DNA of 64,000 bases, from the NCBI GenBank assembly GCA_963832785.1, contig CAWHVF010000005.1, positions 2,170,001 to 2,234,000 on the forward strand. The letters run 5' to 3'. The notes below the pieces were generated by a model. That model saw only the letters and a list, made by a program, of their open reading frames with translations. It ran no database searches and was not told the DNA's origin. Source of the DNA: CAWBRT01 sp963832785 (GTDB lineage: Bacteria > Acidobacteriota > Terriglobia > Terriglobales > Acidobacteriaceae). The position numbers and the translations under genes are program-made. Below, one piece after another: positions 25,916 to 36,012 of the stretch. Numbering within the stretch: position 1 is the first letter of the stretch; each line of letters starts with the position of its first letter.

Positions 25916-28900
25916 ATGTCGAAGTTCTTCATCAACCGCCCAATCGTGGCCATGGTAATCGCCATTCTCACCGTGATTGTGGGGGCGGTGACTATCACCA
26001 CCCTGCCGGTGTCGCAGTTTCCCTACATCGTCCCGCCCGAAATCAGGTTGCAGGCCACCTACGTGGGCGCGGACGCGCAGACCCTGGAGCAAGCCGTGGC
26101 CACGCCCATCGAGCAGCAGATCAACGGCGTGGACAACATGGACTACATGTACTCGCTCAACGCCACGGCCAATTCGCAGACAACCATGATCATCAACTTC
26201 GACCTCAAGACGGACCCGAACATGGACCTGATTCTCACCCAGTCGCGCGAGAATCTGGCGGCTACGCAGCTTCCGCCCGAGGTCAACAACTACGGGATAA
26301 CGATCAAGAAGTCGACCACCGCGCCGCTCATGCTGGTGGCCTTGTTCTCGCCGCACGGCAGTCATGACGCGAAGTTCCTGGCCAATTACGCCTATATCAA
26401 TCTGGCCGATCCCGTCGCGCGCCTGTACGGCATCGGCCAGACGCAGGTCTTCGGCGCCGGCCAGTACGCCATGCGGCTCTGGGTAAAGCCCGACCAGTTG
26501 GCCAAGCTGGGCATCACCGTCAATGAGATAGTCAACGCCATCCAGGCGCAGAACACGGTGAATCCTGCCGGCCAGATCGGCGGCGAGCCGGCGCCCAAAG
26601 GCCAGCAATTCACCTATTCGGTCCTGGCCCAGGGACGCCTGAGCACGCCTGAGCAATTTGAAAACGTGGTGCTGCGCGAAGCCCCGGACGGCGGAATCGT
26701 GCACGTGAAGGACGTTGCCCGCGTCGAGCTGGGGGCGCAGGACTACAGCATCATCAGCCGCCTGAATGGCGAGCCGGCGGCCGCCATAGCCATTTACCAG
26801 TTGCCCGGCTCCAATGCGGTGCAGACTGCCGATGGTGTCCGTAAGCTGATGGCCGAGATGAGGCAGCGCTTTCCATCGGACATGGAGTACGCCATCTCGC
26901 TCGACCAGACGCGGGCCGTGACCGAAGGCATGAAGGAGATCATCATAACCCTGGTCATCGCCATCCTGCTGGTAGTCCTGGTGGTCTACCTGTTTCTGCA
27001 GGACTGGCGCGCCACCCTCATCCCCATGCTGGCCGTGCCGGTCTCGCTGGTGGGCACCTTCATTCTGTTTCCGCTGTTCGGCTTTTCCATCAATACGCTT
27101 TCGATGTTCGGACTGGTGCTGGCCATTGGCCTGGTGGTGGACGACGCTATCGTAGTGGTCGAAGGCGTGCAGCGCCACATCGAGGAAGGGCTGGCTCCCA
27201 AGGATGCGGCCCGCAGGGCCATGGAAGAGCTTTCCGGGCCGGTGGTGGGCATCGCCCTGGTGCTCTCGTCGGTTTTCGTGCCGACCGCCTTCATCCCCGG
27301 CATTACCGGCCGGCTCTACCAGCAATTTGCCTTAACCATTGCCATCTCGGTGGTTCTCTCCGCCTTTAACGCCCTGACCTTGAGCCCGGCGCTGGCGGCA
27401 CTGCTGCTCCGGCCGCGGAGAGAGAGCCGCGGGCTGCTGGCAATATTCTTCGGCTGGTTCAACCGCATGTTCGGCCGTGGCGCGGAAACCTACCTGCGCA
27501 TCTCCGCCGCGCTGATCCGCAAGAGCGCGCTGGCGCTGGTGGTGCTGGCGGCCTTCGGCCTGGCCGGCGTCTTTTTCGGCCGCATGTTGCCAGCGAGCTT
27601 CCTGCCGGACGAAGACCAGGGCTACTTCTTCATCAACATGCAGCTTCCCAACGCGGCCTCGCTGGAGAGGACGGCGGCCGCCTCGCGCGAGATCGAGAAG
27701 ATCCTGAGCACCACGCCCGGGGTCCAGTACTACAATAGCGTGGTTGGCTTCAGCCTGCTCAGCTACGTCCGCATCAGTTACAACGCCTTCTATTTCGTCA
27801 CCATGAAGCCCTGGAGCAGCCGCGAAACCCGGGCCGAGCAGTTCCAGGAGATCAAGGCGCGGCTGAACCGGCAACTCAGCCGGCTGCCGCAAGGGACGGC
27901 GTTCAGCTTTTCGCCGCCGTCAATTCCCGGGGTCGGCACCGCCGGCGGATTTCAGTTCGTGCTGGAAGACCGCGCCGGGCGCGACGTCAAGTTCCTGGCC
28001 GACAACCTTGCCAAGTTCCTGGATGCCGCCCGCAAGCGGCCTGAGATCGGCCAGATCAGCACCACCCTGCTGCCGAGCGTGCCGCAACAGTTCGTTCATG
28101 TGGACCGGGAAAAGGTGCTGAAGCAGGGCATCGCCATCAGCGATGTTTACCAGACTATTCAGGCTTTCATGGGCGGGCTGTTCGTAAATTACTTCAACGA
28201 TTTCGGCCGCACCTGGCAGGTGTACGTGCAAGCCGAAGCCCCCTACCGCGCCGATTTACGGAACGTCGGCCAGTTCTACGTGCGCAATAACCGCGGGACG
28301 ATGGTGCCGCTGTCATCGCTGACCAGGTTCGAGTCGCGCGACGGCCCGGAATTCACCATGCGCTACAACGAATACCGCTCGGCGCAGATCAACGGCAGCG
28401 CCGCCCCGGGCTACAGCGCCGACCAGGCCACGGCCGCCCTCGAAGAGGTCTTCCGGCAGACCATGCCCAATGAGATGGGCTTCGACTACATGGGCATGTC
28501 GCGGCAGGAGCAGAAGGCGCGGGAAGGTGTTCCGGCTTCGGTCATCTTCGGCTTTTCGCTGCTGTTCGTATTCCTGATTCTGGCGGCGCTGTATGAAAGC
28601 TGGTCGATGCCCTTCAGCGTATTGCTGAGCACCCCGGTCGCGGTATTCGGCGCCTTCGCGGTGCTGTGGCTGCGGCGCGCGGCGGCAGGGGTTTTCTATC
28701 CCGCCTACATGGTGCAACTGGAAAACGACGTGTATTCGCAAATCGGCCTGGTGATGCTGATCGGCCTGGCGGCCAAGAATGCCATTCTGATCGTGGAATT
28801 CGCCAAGCACCAGTACCAGCAGGGCAAGCCGCCGGTTGAGGCCGCGCTGGCCGGAGCCAGGCTCCGGCTGCGGCCCATCCTGATGACCTCGCTCGCCTTC

Positions 28901-29128
28901 ATTCTGGGCTGCGTGCCGCTCTGGATGGCCTCCGGCGCCGGCTCGGTAGCCCGCCAGATCATGGGCACCACGGTGATCGGCGGAATGGGGGCGGCCACCG
29001 GTATCGCCATATTCATCATTCCGGCGCTGTTCGTGGTAGTTGAGCGCGTGGCCAGACGCCGGACGAGTGAAATGCCCGTCCCTGAAAGCGATCCCAGCGC
29101 CCAACCCGTCGGAGGAAAACTACGGTGA
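25916..29128 (+). CDS. RND multidrug efflux permease, HAE1 (AcrB/MexF-like)
   Basis: 1070-residue proton antiporter. It begins MSKFFINRPIVAMVIAILTV, carries the TM4 Asp pair (Asp409/Asp410 in IGLVVDDAIVVVEGV) and the TM10 Lys in IGLAAKNAILIVEFAKHQY. The QTTMIINFDLKTDPNMDLIL and NAVQTADGVRKLM segments are typical of the AcrB/MexF branch, so this pump is a different subtype from the MdtB-like one at 8496. A 4-bp overlap (GTGA) couples it to the outer-membrane gene. It completes an adaptor-pump-channel operon. Confidence 0.94.
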   Translation: MSKFFINRPIVAMVIAILTVIVGAVTITTLPVSQFPYIVPPEIRLQATYVGADAQTLEQAVATPIEQQINGVDNMDYMYSLNATANSQTTMIINFDLKTDPNMDLILTQSRENLAATQLPPEVNNYGITIKKSTTAPLMLVALFSPHGSHDAKFLANYAYINLADPVARLYGIGQTQVFGAGQYAMRLWVKPDQLAKLGITVNEIVNAIQAQNTVNPAGQIGGEPAPKGQQFTYSVLAQGRLSTPEQFENVVLREAPDGGIVHVKDVARVELGAQDYSIISRLNGEPAAAIAIYQLPGSNAVQTADGVRKLMAEMRQRFPSDMEYAISLDQTRAVTEGMKEIIITLVIAILLVVLVVYLFLQDWRATLIPMLAVPVSLVGTFILFPLFGFSINTLSMFGLVLAIGLVVDDAIVVVEGVQRHIEEGLAPKDAARRAMEELSGPVVGIALVLSSVFVPTAFIPGITGRLYQQFALTIAISVVLSAFNALTLSPALAALLLRPRRESRGLLAIFFGWFNRMFGRGAETYLRISAALIRKSALALVVLAAFGLAGVFFGRMLPASFLPDEDQGYFFINMQLPNAASLERTAAASREIEKILSTTPGVQYYNSVVGFSLLSYVRISYNAFYFVTMKPWSSRETRAEQFQEIKARLNRQLSRLPQGTAFSFSPPSIPGVGTAGGFQFVLEDRAGRDVKFLADNLAKFLDAARKRPEIGQISTTLLPSVPQQFVHVDREKVLKQGIAISDVYQTIQAFMGGLFVNYFNDFGRTWQVYVQAEAPYRADLRNVGQFYVRNNRGTMVPLSSLTRFESRDGPEFTMRYNEYRSAQINGSAAPGYSADQATAALEEVFRQTMPNEMGFDYMGMSRQEQKAREGVPASVIFGFSLLFVFLILAALYESWSMPFSVLLSTPVAVFGAFAVLWLRRAAAGVFYPAYMVQLENDVYSQIGLVMLIGLAAKNAILIVEFAKHQYQQGKPPVEAALAGARLRLRPILMTSLAFILGCVPLWMASGAGSVARQIMGTTVIGGMGAATGIAIFIIPALFVVVERVARRRTSEMPVPESDPSAQPVGGKLR

Positions 29129-30504
29129 GAAAAGCGTCACTGTTCTTGCTGTTGTTATGGTTGACGGCGGGCTGCGTTGTGGGGCCGAACTATAAACGGC
29201 CGGCGGCGGACGTCCCCGGCACTTACCGCGGAGCCGCGCCGGCGGCGGCGGAATCGCTGGCCGATCAGAAGTGGTGGGAGGTATTCCAGGACAAGCAACT
29301 CCAGGAGCTGATCCGCACTGCCCTCGCGCAGAACTACGATGTGCGCATTGCCGCCGCGCGCATCTTGCAGGCCCAGGCGCAGCTTAGCATCACACGCGCC
29401 GACCAGTTGCCGGGCCTGGCCGCCGGAGCCAGTTCGGCCAACCAGCGCCTGGCCACCGCCAAACTTACCCCCGAGTACGAGACCAGTCCGACGCAGTTGG
29501 GTCTCGGGTTTGCCTGGGACCTGGATTTCTGGGGCAAATACCGCCGCGCCAGCGAAGCCGCCCGCGCCAATTTGCTGGCGGCGGAATGGGCTCGCCGGGC
29601 GGTCGTGAGCACGCTGGTAAGTAATGTCGCCGCCGCCTATTTCCAGCTTCGCGCACTCGATCTCGAACTGGAAATCTCGCGGCGAACGCTAGCTTCGCGC
29701 CGGGACTCGCTCCGTCTCACGCAGGTGCTGGCCAACGGCGGGGCCACATCCATGCTCGACGTGCGCCAGGCGGAGCAACTGGTGTTCACCGCGGCGGAAA
29801 CCATTCCCGACCTGGAGCGGCGCATAGAACAGCAGGAGAACCTGCTCAGCACGCTTCTGGGCAACAACCCCGCCCCCATCGCGCGCGGGATGAAGTTGAC
29901 CGAGCAACCGCATCTGCCGGAAGTTCCTGCGGGACTTCCCTCCAGCCTGCTGGAGCGGCGGCCCGACATCCGCGCGGCCGAGGCGCAGTTGATGGCTGCC
30001 AACGCGCAAATCGGAGTCGCCAAGGCGGCCTACTTCCCGCAAATCAGCCTCACCGCCAACGGCGGATTTCAAAGCGCGGCGCTCAGCAACCTGTTCACCG
30101 GCCCGGCCGGGATGTGGAGCGCTGGAGGTTCATTGCTGCAACCTGCTTTCACCGGAGGAAGGCTTCGCTCCGGAGTAAAGCTGGCCGAGGCGCGGCAGCA
30201 GGAGGCGCTGGTGGTGTACCAGCAGACGGTGCAGCAGGCATTTCGCGGCGTCTCGGACGCGCTGGTCGAGTATCGCAAGAACCGCGAGTTCCGCGAGCAC
30301 CAGCAGCAACTGGCGCTCTCGGCACAGGACGCCGCGCGGCTCTCCGAGACGCGCTATCAAGGCGGGGCCGCCAGCTACCTGGAAGTGTTGACGAACGAAA
30401 CCAATTACTTCGCTGCCGAACTGGGGCTCGCCCAGGCCCAGTTGAACGAGCTGCTGGGGCTGGTCAGCATCTACAGAAATCTCGGTGGCGGCTGGCAGCA
30501 GTAA
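29125..30504 (+). CDS. NodT/OprM-family outer-membrane efflux lipoprotein
   Basis: 459-residue outer-membrane factor. Signal peptide with lipobox LLWLTAGCVVGPNYKRPA (the GPNYKRP motif after the Cys is diagnostic for the NodT/OprM group). Two OEP helical repeats follow; GFAWDLDFWGKYRRASEAAR is the usual family block and SSLLERRPDIRAAEAQLMAA marks the start of the second repeat. GTG start within the overlap GTGA. Forms the exit duct for the adjacent RND pump. Confidence 0.94.
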   Translation: MRKASLFLLLLWLTAGCVVGPNYKRPAADVPGTYRGAAPAAAESLADQKWWEVFQDKQLQELIRTALAQNYDVRIAAARILQAQAQLSITRADQLPGLAAGASSANQRLATAKLTPEYETSPTQLGLGFAWDLDFWGKYRRASEAARANLLAAEWARRAVVSTLVSNVAAAYFQLRALDLELEISRRTLASRRDSLRLTQVLANGGATSMLDVRQAEQLVFTAAETIPDLERRIEQQENLLSTLLGNNPAPIARGMKLTEQPHLPEVPAGLPSSLLERRPDIRAAEAQLMAANAQIGVAKAAYFPQISLTANGGFQSAALSNLFTGPAGMWSAGGSLLQPAFTGGRLRSGVKLAEARQQEALVVYQQTVQQAFRGVSDALVEYRKNREFREHQQQLALSAQDAARLSETRYQGGAASYLEVLTNETNYFAAELGLAQAQLNELLGLVSIYRNLGGGWQQ

Positions 30505-30771
30505 AATCAGCGGCCGTGTTGAATTTGCATCCCCAGCAGAAGAAATTGCACATCTGCGGATGAGCTGCCCTCAGCCCCCGGCGCCGGCTAGCGCTTACCG
30601 GTTTCAGATAAGAAGCTGAATCCGCGTCGCTAACCAGCCCCCTCCATGCCATCCCTTTTCTGGTACGCAAAATGCTGGCTACAGCCTAGGTCTAGCAATG
30701 CGAGCCCGCGGGCATAGACGATTCGGGGAAATGGGCGGATCGAAAAGGGGGCTGCGCGTGAGGATTGCGAT

Positions 30772-32016
30772 TTGAAATTCAACATAGGCACCAGACACCC
30801 CGGACTACTGAGAGACATTTTTCAACCGGCGCAGACCGATGGCGCCATGCGGCAAAGCCTTGGACAAGCGACCCGGCAGGGTCTGTCACTTGTACTCAGC
30901 GGACTCATGATCCTGATTCCGATGATGCAGGGCGAGGCGTTTGCCCAGGCAGAGCCGCCAGCCGCGGACAGCGCACAGGTACCGCAGGCACAACCCCTGT
31001 CGGACGAGCAATTGCAACAGTTGGTGGCGCCCATCGCGCTCTACCCCGACTCGCTGGTGGCGCAGGTTCTTGCGGCTGCGACCTATCCTACCCAGGTGGT
31101 GGAAGCTGATCGCTGGCGGCAGGCACAGGGCAACGCCTCCACCGAACGCATTGCCGCCGGCGCCGAAGCCCATAACTGGGACGCGAGCGTGAAGGCCCTC
31201 ACGGCCTTTCCCGCCGTGCTGGCGCAGATGGACCGCAACATTCAGTGGACAACGGACCTGGGCAACGCCTATTACAACCAGCCGCAAGACGTGCTGAACG
31301 CGGTTCAGGCGATGCGCCAGAAAGCGCAGGCGGCGGGCCAGTTGCGCACCACGCCCCAGCAGGTGGTTGCCGGCAGCGGCGGCACAATCACGATTGCCCC
31401 AGCCAGCCCCGCCGTGGTTTACGTTCCCGTGTATAACCCCTGGGTGGTCTATGGAGCGCCGATAGCAGTCTATCCGGGCTTCTATTACGTTGCGCCTCCG
31501 GGAGTTTTTTGGGGAGGACTGGCGATTGGCTTCGGCGTCGGGATTGCCATCGGCCTGTTCGCGCACTGGGGTTGGGGATGGGGCCACTGGGGAGTGGGCT
31601 GGCATGAGCGCGCCGTATTCTACAACCGCACCACTTACATCACCCGCAGCACGACGGTTGTCAACCGCGGATTGAACCGTCCGGGCGGGCCGCCGCGGAA
31701 TTTCGGAGCGCGTGGAGCTTACGCGCGGCCGGCAGGAGGCTTCCACCACCCGGCTGGGCCCGTCAACCGGGGTGCCATGGCCAGCCGTGGGCCCGCCAAC
31801 CGGCCCGGCAACGTGGCACGCCCAAGCGGAAGCAGCCCACACTCATCGGCCGGCCGGAGCGCGATAAACTACGGCGGCCATCCCGGCGGCGCTCCGGGAG
31901 CAAGCTCCCGGCGTCCGGCAGGCGGTGGTCATGCCGGCGGCGCTCACCCTAGCGGTGGTGCTCACCCCAGCGGTGGCGGCCACCAGGGCCATACGAAGAT
32001 CGCCACCCACAGATAA
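30772..32016 (+). CDS. DUF3300-domain secreted protein, Gly/Pro/His-rich tail
   Basis: 414 residues if started at TTG 30772, which has GAGG 8 nt upstream; ATG 30847 is an alternative that opens the signal-like segment LSLVLSGLMILIPMMQGEAF. Residues about 75-240 are the DUF3300 domain (LLQQLVAPIALYPD-like: QLQQLVAPIALYPDSLVAQV, QVVEADRWRQ, AFPAVLAQMDRNIQWTTDLG, PAVVYVPVYNPWVVYG). A Gly-rich hydrophobic segment (WGGLAIGFGVGIAIGLFAHW) follows, then about 150 residues of low-complexity Gly/Arg/Pro/His with HPSGG repeats. Probably envelope-located; function unknown in the family. Confidence 0.85.
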   Translation: MKFNIGTRHPGLLRDIFQPAQTDGAMRQSLGQATRQGLSLVLSGLMILIPMMQGEAFAQAEPPAADSAQVPQAQPLSDEQLQQLVAPIALYPDSLVAQVLAAATYPTQVVEADRWRQAQGNASTERIAAGAEAHNWDASVKALTAFPAVLAQMDRNIQWTTDLGNAYYNQPQDVLNAVQAMRQKAQAAGQLRTTPQQVVAGSGGTITIAPASPAVVYVPVYNPWVVYGAPIAVYPGFYYVAPPGVFWGGLAIGFGVGIAIGLFAHWGWGWGHWGVGWHERAVFYNRTTYITRSTTVVNRGLNRPGGPPRNFGARGAYARPAGGFHHPAGPVNRGAMASRGPANRPGNVARPSGSSPHSSAGRSAINYGGHPGGAPGASSRRPAGGGHAGGAHPSGGAHPSGGGHQGHTKIATHR

Positions 32017-32079
32017 TTTGGACCCGAATCGCAAATTGTCGCAAACCGGGATTCACGAGGAGCGGCTGGACTGAATACT

Positions 32080-33021
32080 TCAGCGGCTGCTCTTCTCCGC
32101 AAGGAAAAGGCGCAACCTGCTTTGTACTTCCTCGTGATTGGGAATGGCTGAACGGCCGTCCAGCCCGCGGCAAGACAGGGCCGCGGCAATGTTGGCGTAT
32201 GCCAGGCAGTGCTCCAGCGGGAGGTCGCGGGTGACGGCGGCCAGCAGCGCGCCATGAAAAACGTCGCCGGCGCCGAGTGTGCTCAGAATCTCGGCCGGGT
32301 ATGCCGGGACATGACAACTGGCGCCCTCGGCGGTAAGCGCCCATGAGCCCGAGCTGCCGGCGGTGGCCACCACACAGCGAGCCCCTTCCGCAACCGCCGC
32401 GCGCAGCAGCTCCGGCAATGGCTTATTCCCATAGAGGGCTTGCAACTGCTGCTGCGTAGGCACGAAAAGTTCTATCCCCTTGGCCGTGAACCCCGGAGCC
32501 GGATTGCCCAGATCCACCGAGAGGCGGGGCGCGGTGCCGTTTTGGGCGGCGAAAAATTCGCGCACTGCCTGCCAGCCGAAATTGTCGACGTGCACCCAGC
32601 CGGCCTTGCTGATCAACTCCGCCGCCGTGGAGTTTTCCGGAATGCGCAGGCGAGGTCCGGGCAGAGCGCAAATGGCGCGGCTGGAGCGGCTGCGGTCGGC
32701 CAGAATAACGGCCCGCATCGAGCGTGCCCCCGGAACGCGGATAACGCCGCTGACGTCGATCCTTTCAGAACGCAAGCCGGCCAAAATCATCTCGCCGGCG
32801 GCATCGTCGCCGATGGTGCCGACAAAATGCGCCTGACCACCCAGCCGGGCAAACGCCACCGCCGCCGTGGCCGCCGGGCCACCGCCAGTCTGCACGATGT
32901 CTTCGGCGAGAATCCGCTCGTCAGGCAGGGGGAAGCGCGGTACCAGCGCGATTACGTCCTGCACCGCTACTCCAACAAAAACCGCCGAACCTGCCGGCTT
33001 CGCCAAACTTTCCATACGCAT
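32080..33021 (-). CDS. PfkB-family sugar kinase
   Basis: 313-residue ribokinase-type ATP-dependent kinase. N-terminal GGGPAATAAVAFARLGGQAHFVGTIGDD is PfkB signature 1; C-terminal STLGAGDVFHGALLAAV is signature 2, with the catalytic Asp in GAGD. It is the last gene of a minus-strand sugar ABC operon, 110 bp after the ATPase gene, so it probably phosphorylates the imported sugar (ketohexose, 2-keto-gluconate-like or nucleoside). Substrate is not decided by sequence. Confidence 0.9.
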   Translation of the reverse strand: MRMESLAKPAGSAVFVGVAVQDVIALVPRFPLPDERILAEDIVQTGGGPAATAAVAFARLGGQAHFVGTIGDDAAGEMILAGLRSERIDVSGVIRVPGARSMRAVILADRSRSSRAICALPGPRLRIPENSTAAELISKAGWVHVDNFGWQAVREFFAAQNGTAPRLSVDLGNPAPGFTAKGIELFVPTQQQLQALYGNKPLPELLRAAVAEGARCVVATAGSSGSWALTAEGASCHVPAYPAEILSTLGAGDVFHGALLAAVTRDLPLEHCLAYANIAAALSCRGLDGRSAIPNHEEVQSRLRLFLAEKSSR

Positions 33022-33130
33022 CCCAAGTCCAGGTCAGCACCGAACAGCAGGGCTCGGCGCCTGGTCATTCAACACAAGAAAAGGCCTGATAAAGTTCCCG
33101 GAAGACATGGACTCGCAGTTCCGCGCGCTT

Positions 33131-34216
<1,086 letters not shown>

Positions 34217-34257
34217 GGCCGGCCCCGCGCGGATTTCGATAGCTTCGTCTCAAAACA

Positions 34258-35070
34258 TTACCCCTTCACCGCGCCGATCGACAGCCCGCTGACCAGCCGC
34301 CGCTGGACGACAAAGGCCAGCAGCAACGGCGGCAGCGCGATCAGGGTGGCCGCCGCCATCAGCGCGCCCCAGAAGGTCGAACCCTCGCCGATGAAATTGA
34401 AGGCCGCGGCCACCAGCGTCTTGCTGTCGGAGTTGGAGAGCACCAGCGCGAACTGAAAATAATTCCATGAGTACACGAAAGCCAGGATCGAGGCCACCGT
34501 CAGTCCGGGCACAACCAGCGGCATGGCAATGCGCATAAGGATGCGCAAAGCCGAGCAGCCGTCCACCTGCGCCGCCTCGAAGACGCTGCGCGGCACGCCG
34601 TCGAAAAACGGAAGCAGCACCCAGATCACGATCGGCATGGTGATGACGGCATGCGCCAGAATCAGCGCCCAGGGAGAGCCAATGAGATCGAGCCGGCTGA
34701 ACATCAAATACCACGGCAGCAGGAACAGGGTTCCCGGGGCCATGCGCGCCATCAGTGTCACCGTGGCCGGCCAGGTGATGCGCGACCAGCTCACCGCGAA
34801 AGCCGCCGGCACTCCCAGCACCAGCCCGATCAAAGTAGAGCCGGCGGAGACCCAGAAACTGTTGAGGGCATAGCGCGCGAAAGGGGTCGTCTGGAAAAGC
34901 TGCCGGTAGTTGTCGAGGGTGGCGGAGAACAGCAGCTTAGGAGGATAGGCGGTGACCTCCGAGGAGGGCTTGAAGGAAGACAGCACCATCCATGCCACCG
35001 GCGCCAGCACGAGCAGGGCCACCACCGCAAGCTGCAACTGGCTCAGGCGATTGATCCACTTCTCGCTCAT
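34258..35070 (-). CDS. Carbohydrate ABC permease, MalG-like
   Basis: 270-residue inner-membrane permease with six hydrophobic segments. The EAA loop contacting the ATPase is EAAQVDGCSALRILMRIAMP. N-terminus (LVVLAPVAWMVLSSFKPSSEV) is typical of MalG-type CUT1 permeases. Overlap-close to its partner permease (9-bp gap) in the order binding protein, MalF-like, MalG-like, ATPase. Confidence 0.94.
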   Translation of the reverse strand: MSEKWINRLSQLQLAVVALLVLAPVAWMVLSSFKPSSEVTAYPPKLLFSATLDNYRQLFQTTPFARYALNSFWVSAGSTLIGLVLGVPAAFAVSWSRITWPATVTLMARMAPGTLFLLPWYLMFSRLDLIGSPWALILAHAVITMPIVIWVLLPFFDGVPRSVFEAAQVDGCSALRILMRIAMPLVVPGLTVASILAFVYSWNYFQFALVLSNSDSKTLVAAAFNFIGEGSTFWGALMAAATLIALPPLLLAFVVQRRLVSGLSIGAVKG

Positions 35071-35079
35071 CTTCTCTCC

Positions 35080-36006
35080 TCAGTAGTTGAAGCGCCGCCT
35101 GGCCCGCATCATGGTGAGCACCGCGCCCAGCACGATGGCCGAAAGAGTGACCATGATGGCCGCCGCATAGCCCAGCTCGAAAAACTCGAAGCCCTGGCGG
35201 AAGCCGTAGATGTTGAGGGTGGTGGAGGCATCGCCCGGCCCGCCCTGGGTGGTGATGTAAATGATGTCGAAGAAGCGCAGCAAATCTACCGAGCGCAGGA
35301 TGGTAGCCGTCACCAGGGTGGGGCCGAGCATGGGGAGGGTGATGCGCCAGAATGTCCGCCAGCGCGAGGTGCCATCGATCTGCGCCGCCTCGAAGACGTT
35401 GGGCGGCAGCGACTGCAAGCCTCCGAGCACAATCAACGCCACGTATGGCGTCCACTGCCAGGTATCAATCATGGCCACCGTGGGGATTACCCACGTCGGC
35501 GAAGCCAGCCACAGCGCCGGCGGCAAGCCGACTTTCTCCAGGAGGAAATTTACCGCCCCGATGGAGGGGTCCAGGATCACCAGCCACATCATGCCTACAA
35601 CTACCGGAGGCATTACGAAAGGCGAAATCAACAGAGAGCGCAACGCTCCCGGCAGGCGCTTGCTGTTGTGCAGCAGCATGGCGATCCAGGTGCCGGCGCC
35701 AAGCTGCAGGGCTAGGGATATAAAAAACAATACGAAGGTTATGCGCGTGCCTTCCCAGAACAGCGGGTCGGAGGTAAACAGGGCGGTATAGTTGGCGACG
35801 CCGTTGAAGCGCGAAGGCGAGCCGATGGCTACGTCATGTAGCGAGAGCCAGATGGTGTAGGCGAACGGGAAGGCGATCATCACCACCGTAAAAATCACCG
35901 CCGGTGCCGTCAGTGCCTTGAGATCTGCCCCAGTGCGCCAACCGCGGGCACGCTGGGGCTTCCGGCGTTCGCTGCCGATGCCGGTGTTGTGAGCTGCTGC
36001 TGCCAA
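35080..36006 (-). CDS. Carbohydrate ABC permease, MalF-like
   Basis: 308-residue inner-membrane permease. Six hydrophobic segments follow a basic cytosolic N-terminus; the EAA loop is EAAQIDGTSRWRTFWRITLP. It belongs to the CUT1 UgpA/MalF group and pairs with the MalG-like permease encoded 9 bp downstream. Six base pairs separate it from the binding-protein gene. Confidence 0.94.
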   Translation of the reverse strand: MAAAAHNTGIGSERRKPQRARGWRTGADLKALTAPAVIFTVVMIAFPFAYTIWLSLHDVAIGSPSRFNGVANYTALFTSDPLFWEGTRITFVLFFISLALQLGAGTWIAMLLHNSKRLPGALRSLLISPFVMPPVVVGMMWLVILDPSIGAVNFLLEKVGLPPALWLASPTWVIPTVAMIDTWQWTPYVALIVLGGLQSLPPNVFEAAQIDGTSRWRTFWRITLPMLGPTLVTATILRSVDLLRFFDIIYITTQGGPGDASTTLNIYGFRQGFEFFELGYAAAIMVTLSAIVLGAVLTMMRARRRFNY

Positions 36007-36012
36007 CGCCGC

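Noticed and set aside
24866..27325. A minus-strand open frame of 819 codons opposite the second RND operon
   Set aside because: It is antisense to clear RND adaptor and permease genes and rich in His/Arg/Gln/Asp as expected from shadow frames in high-GC coding DNA; no family resemblance.
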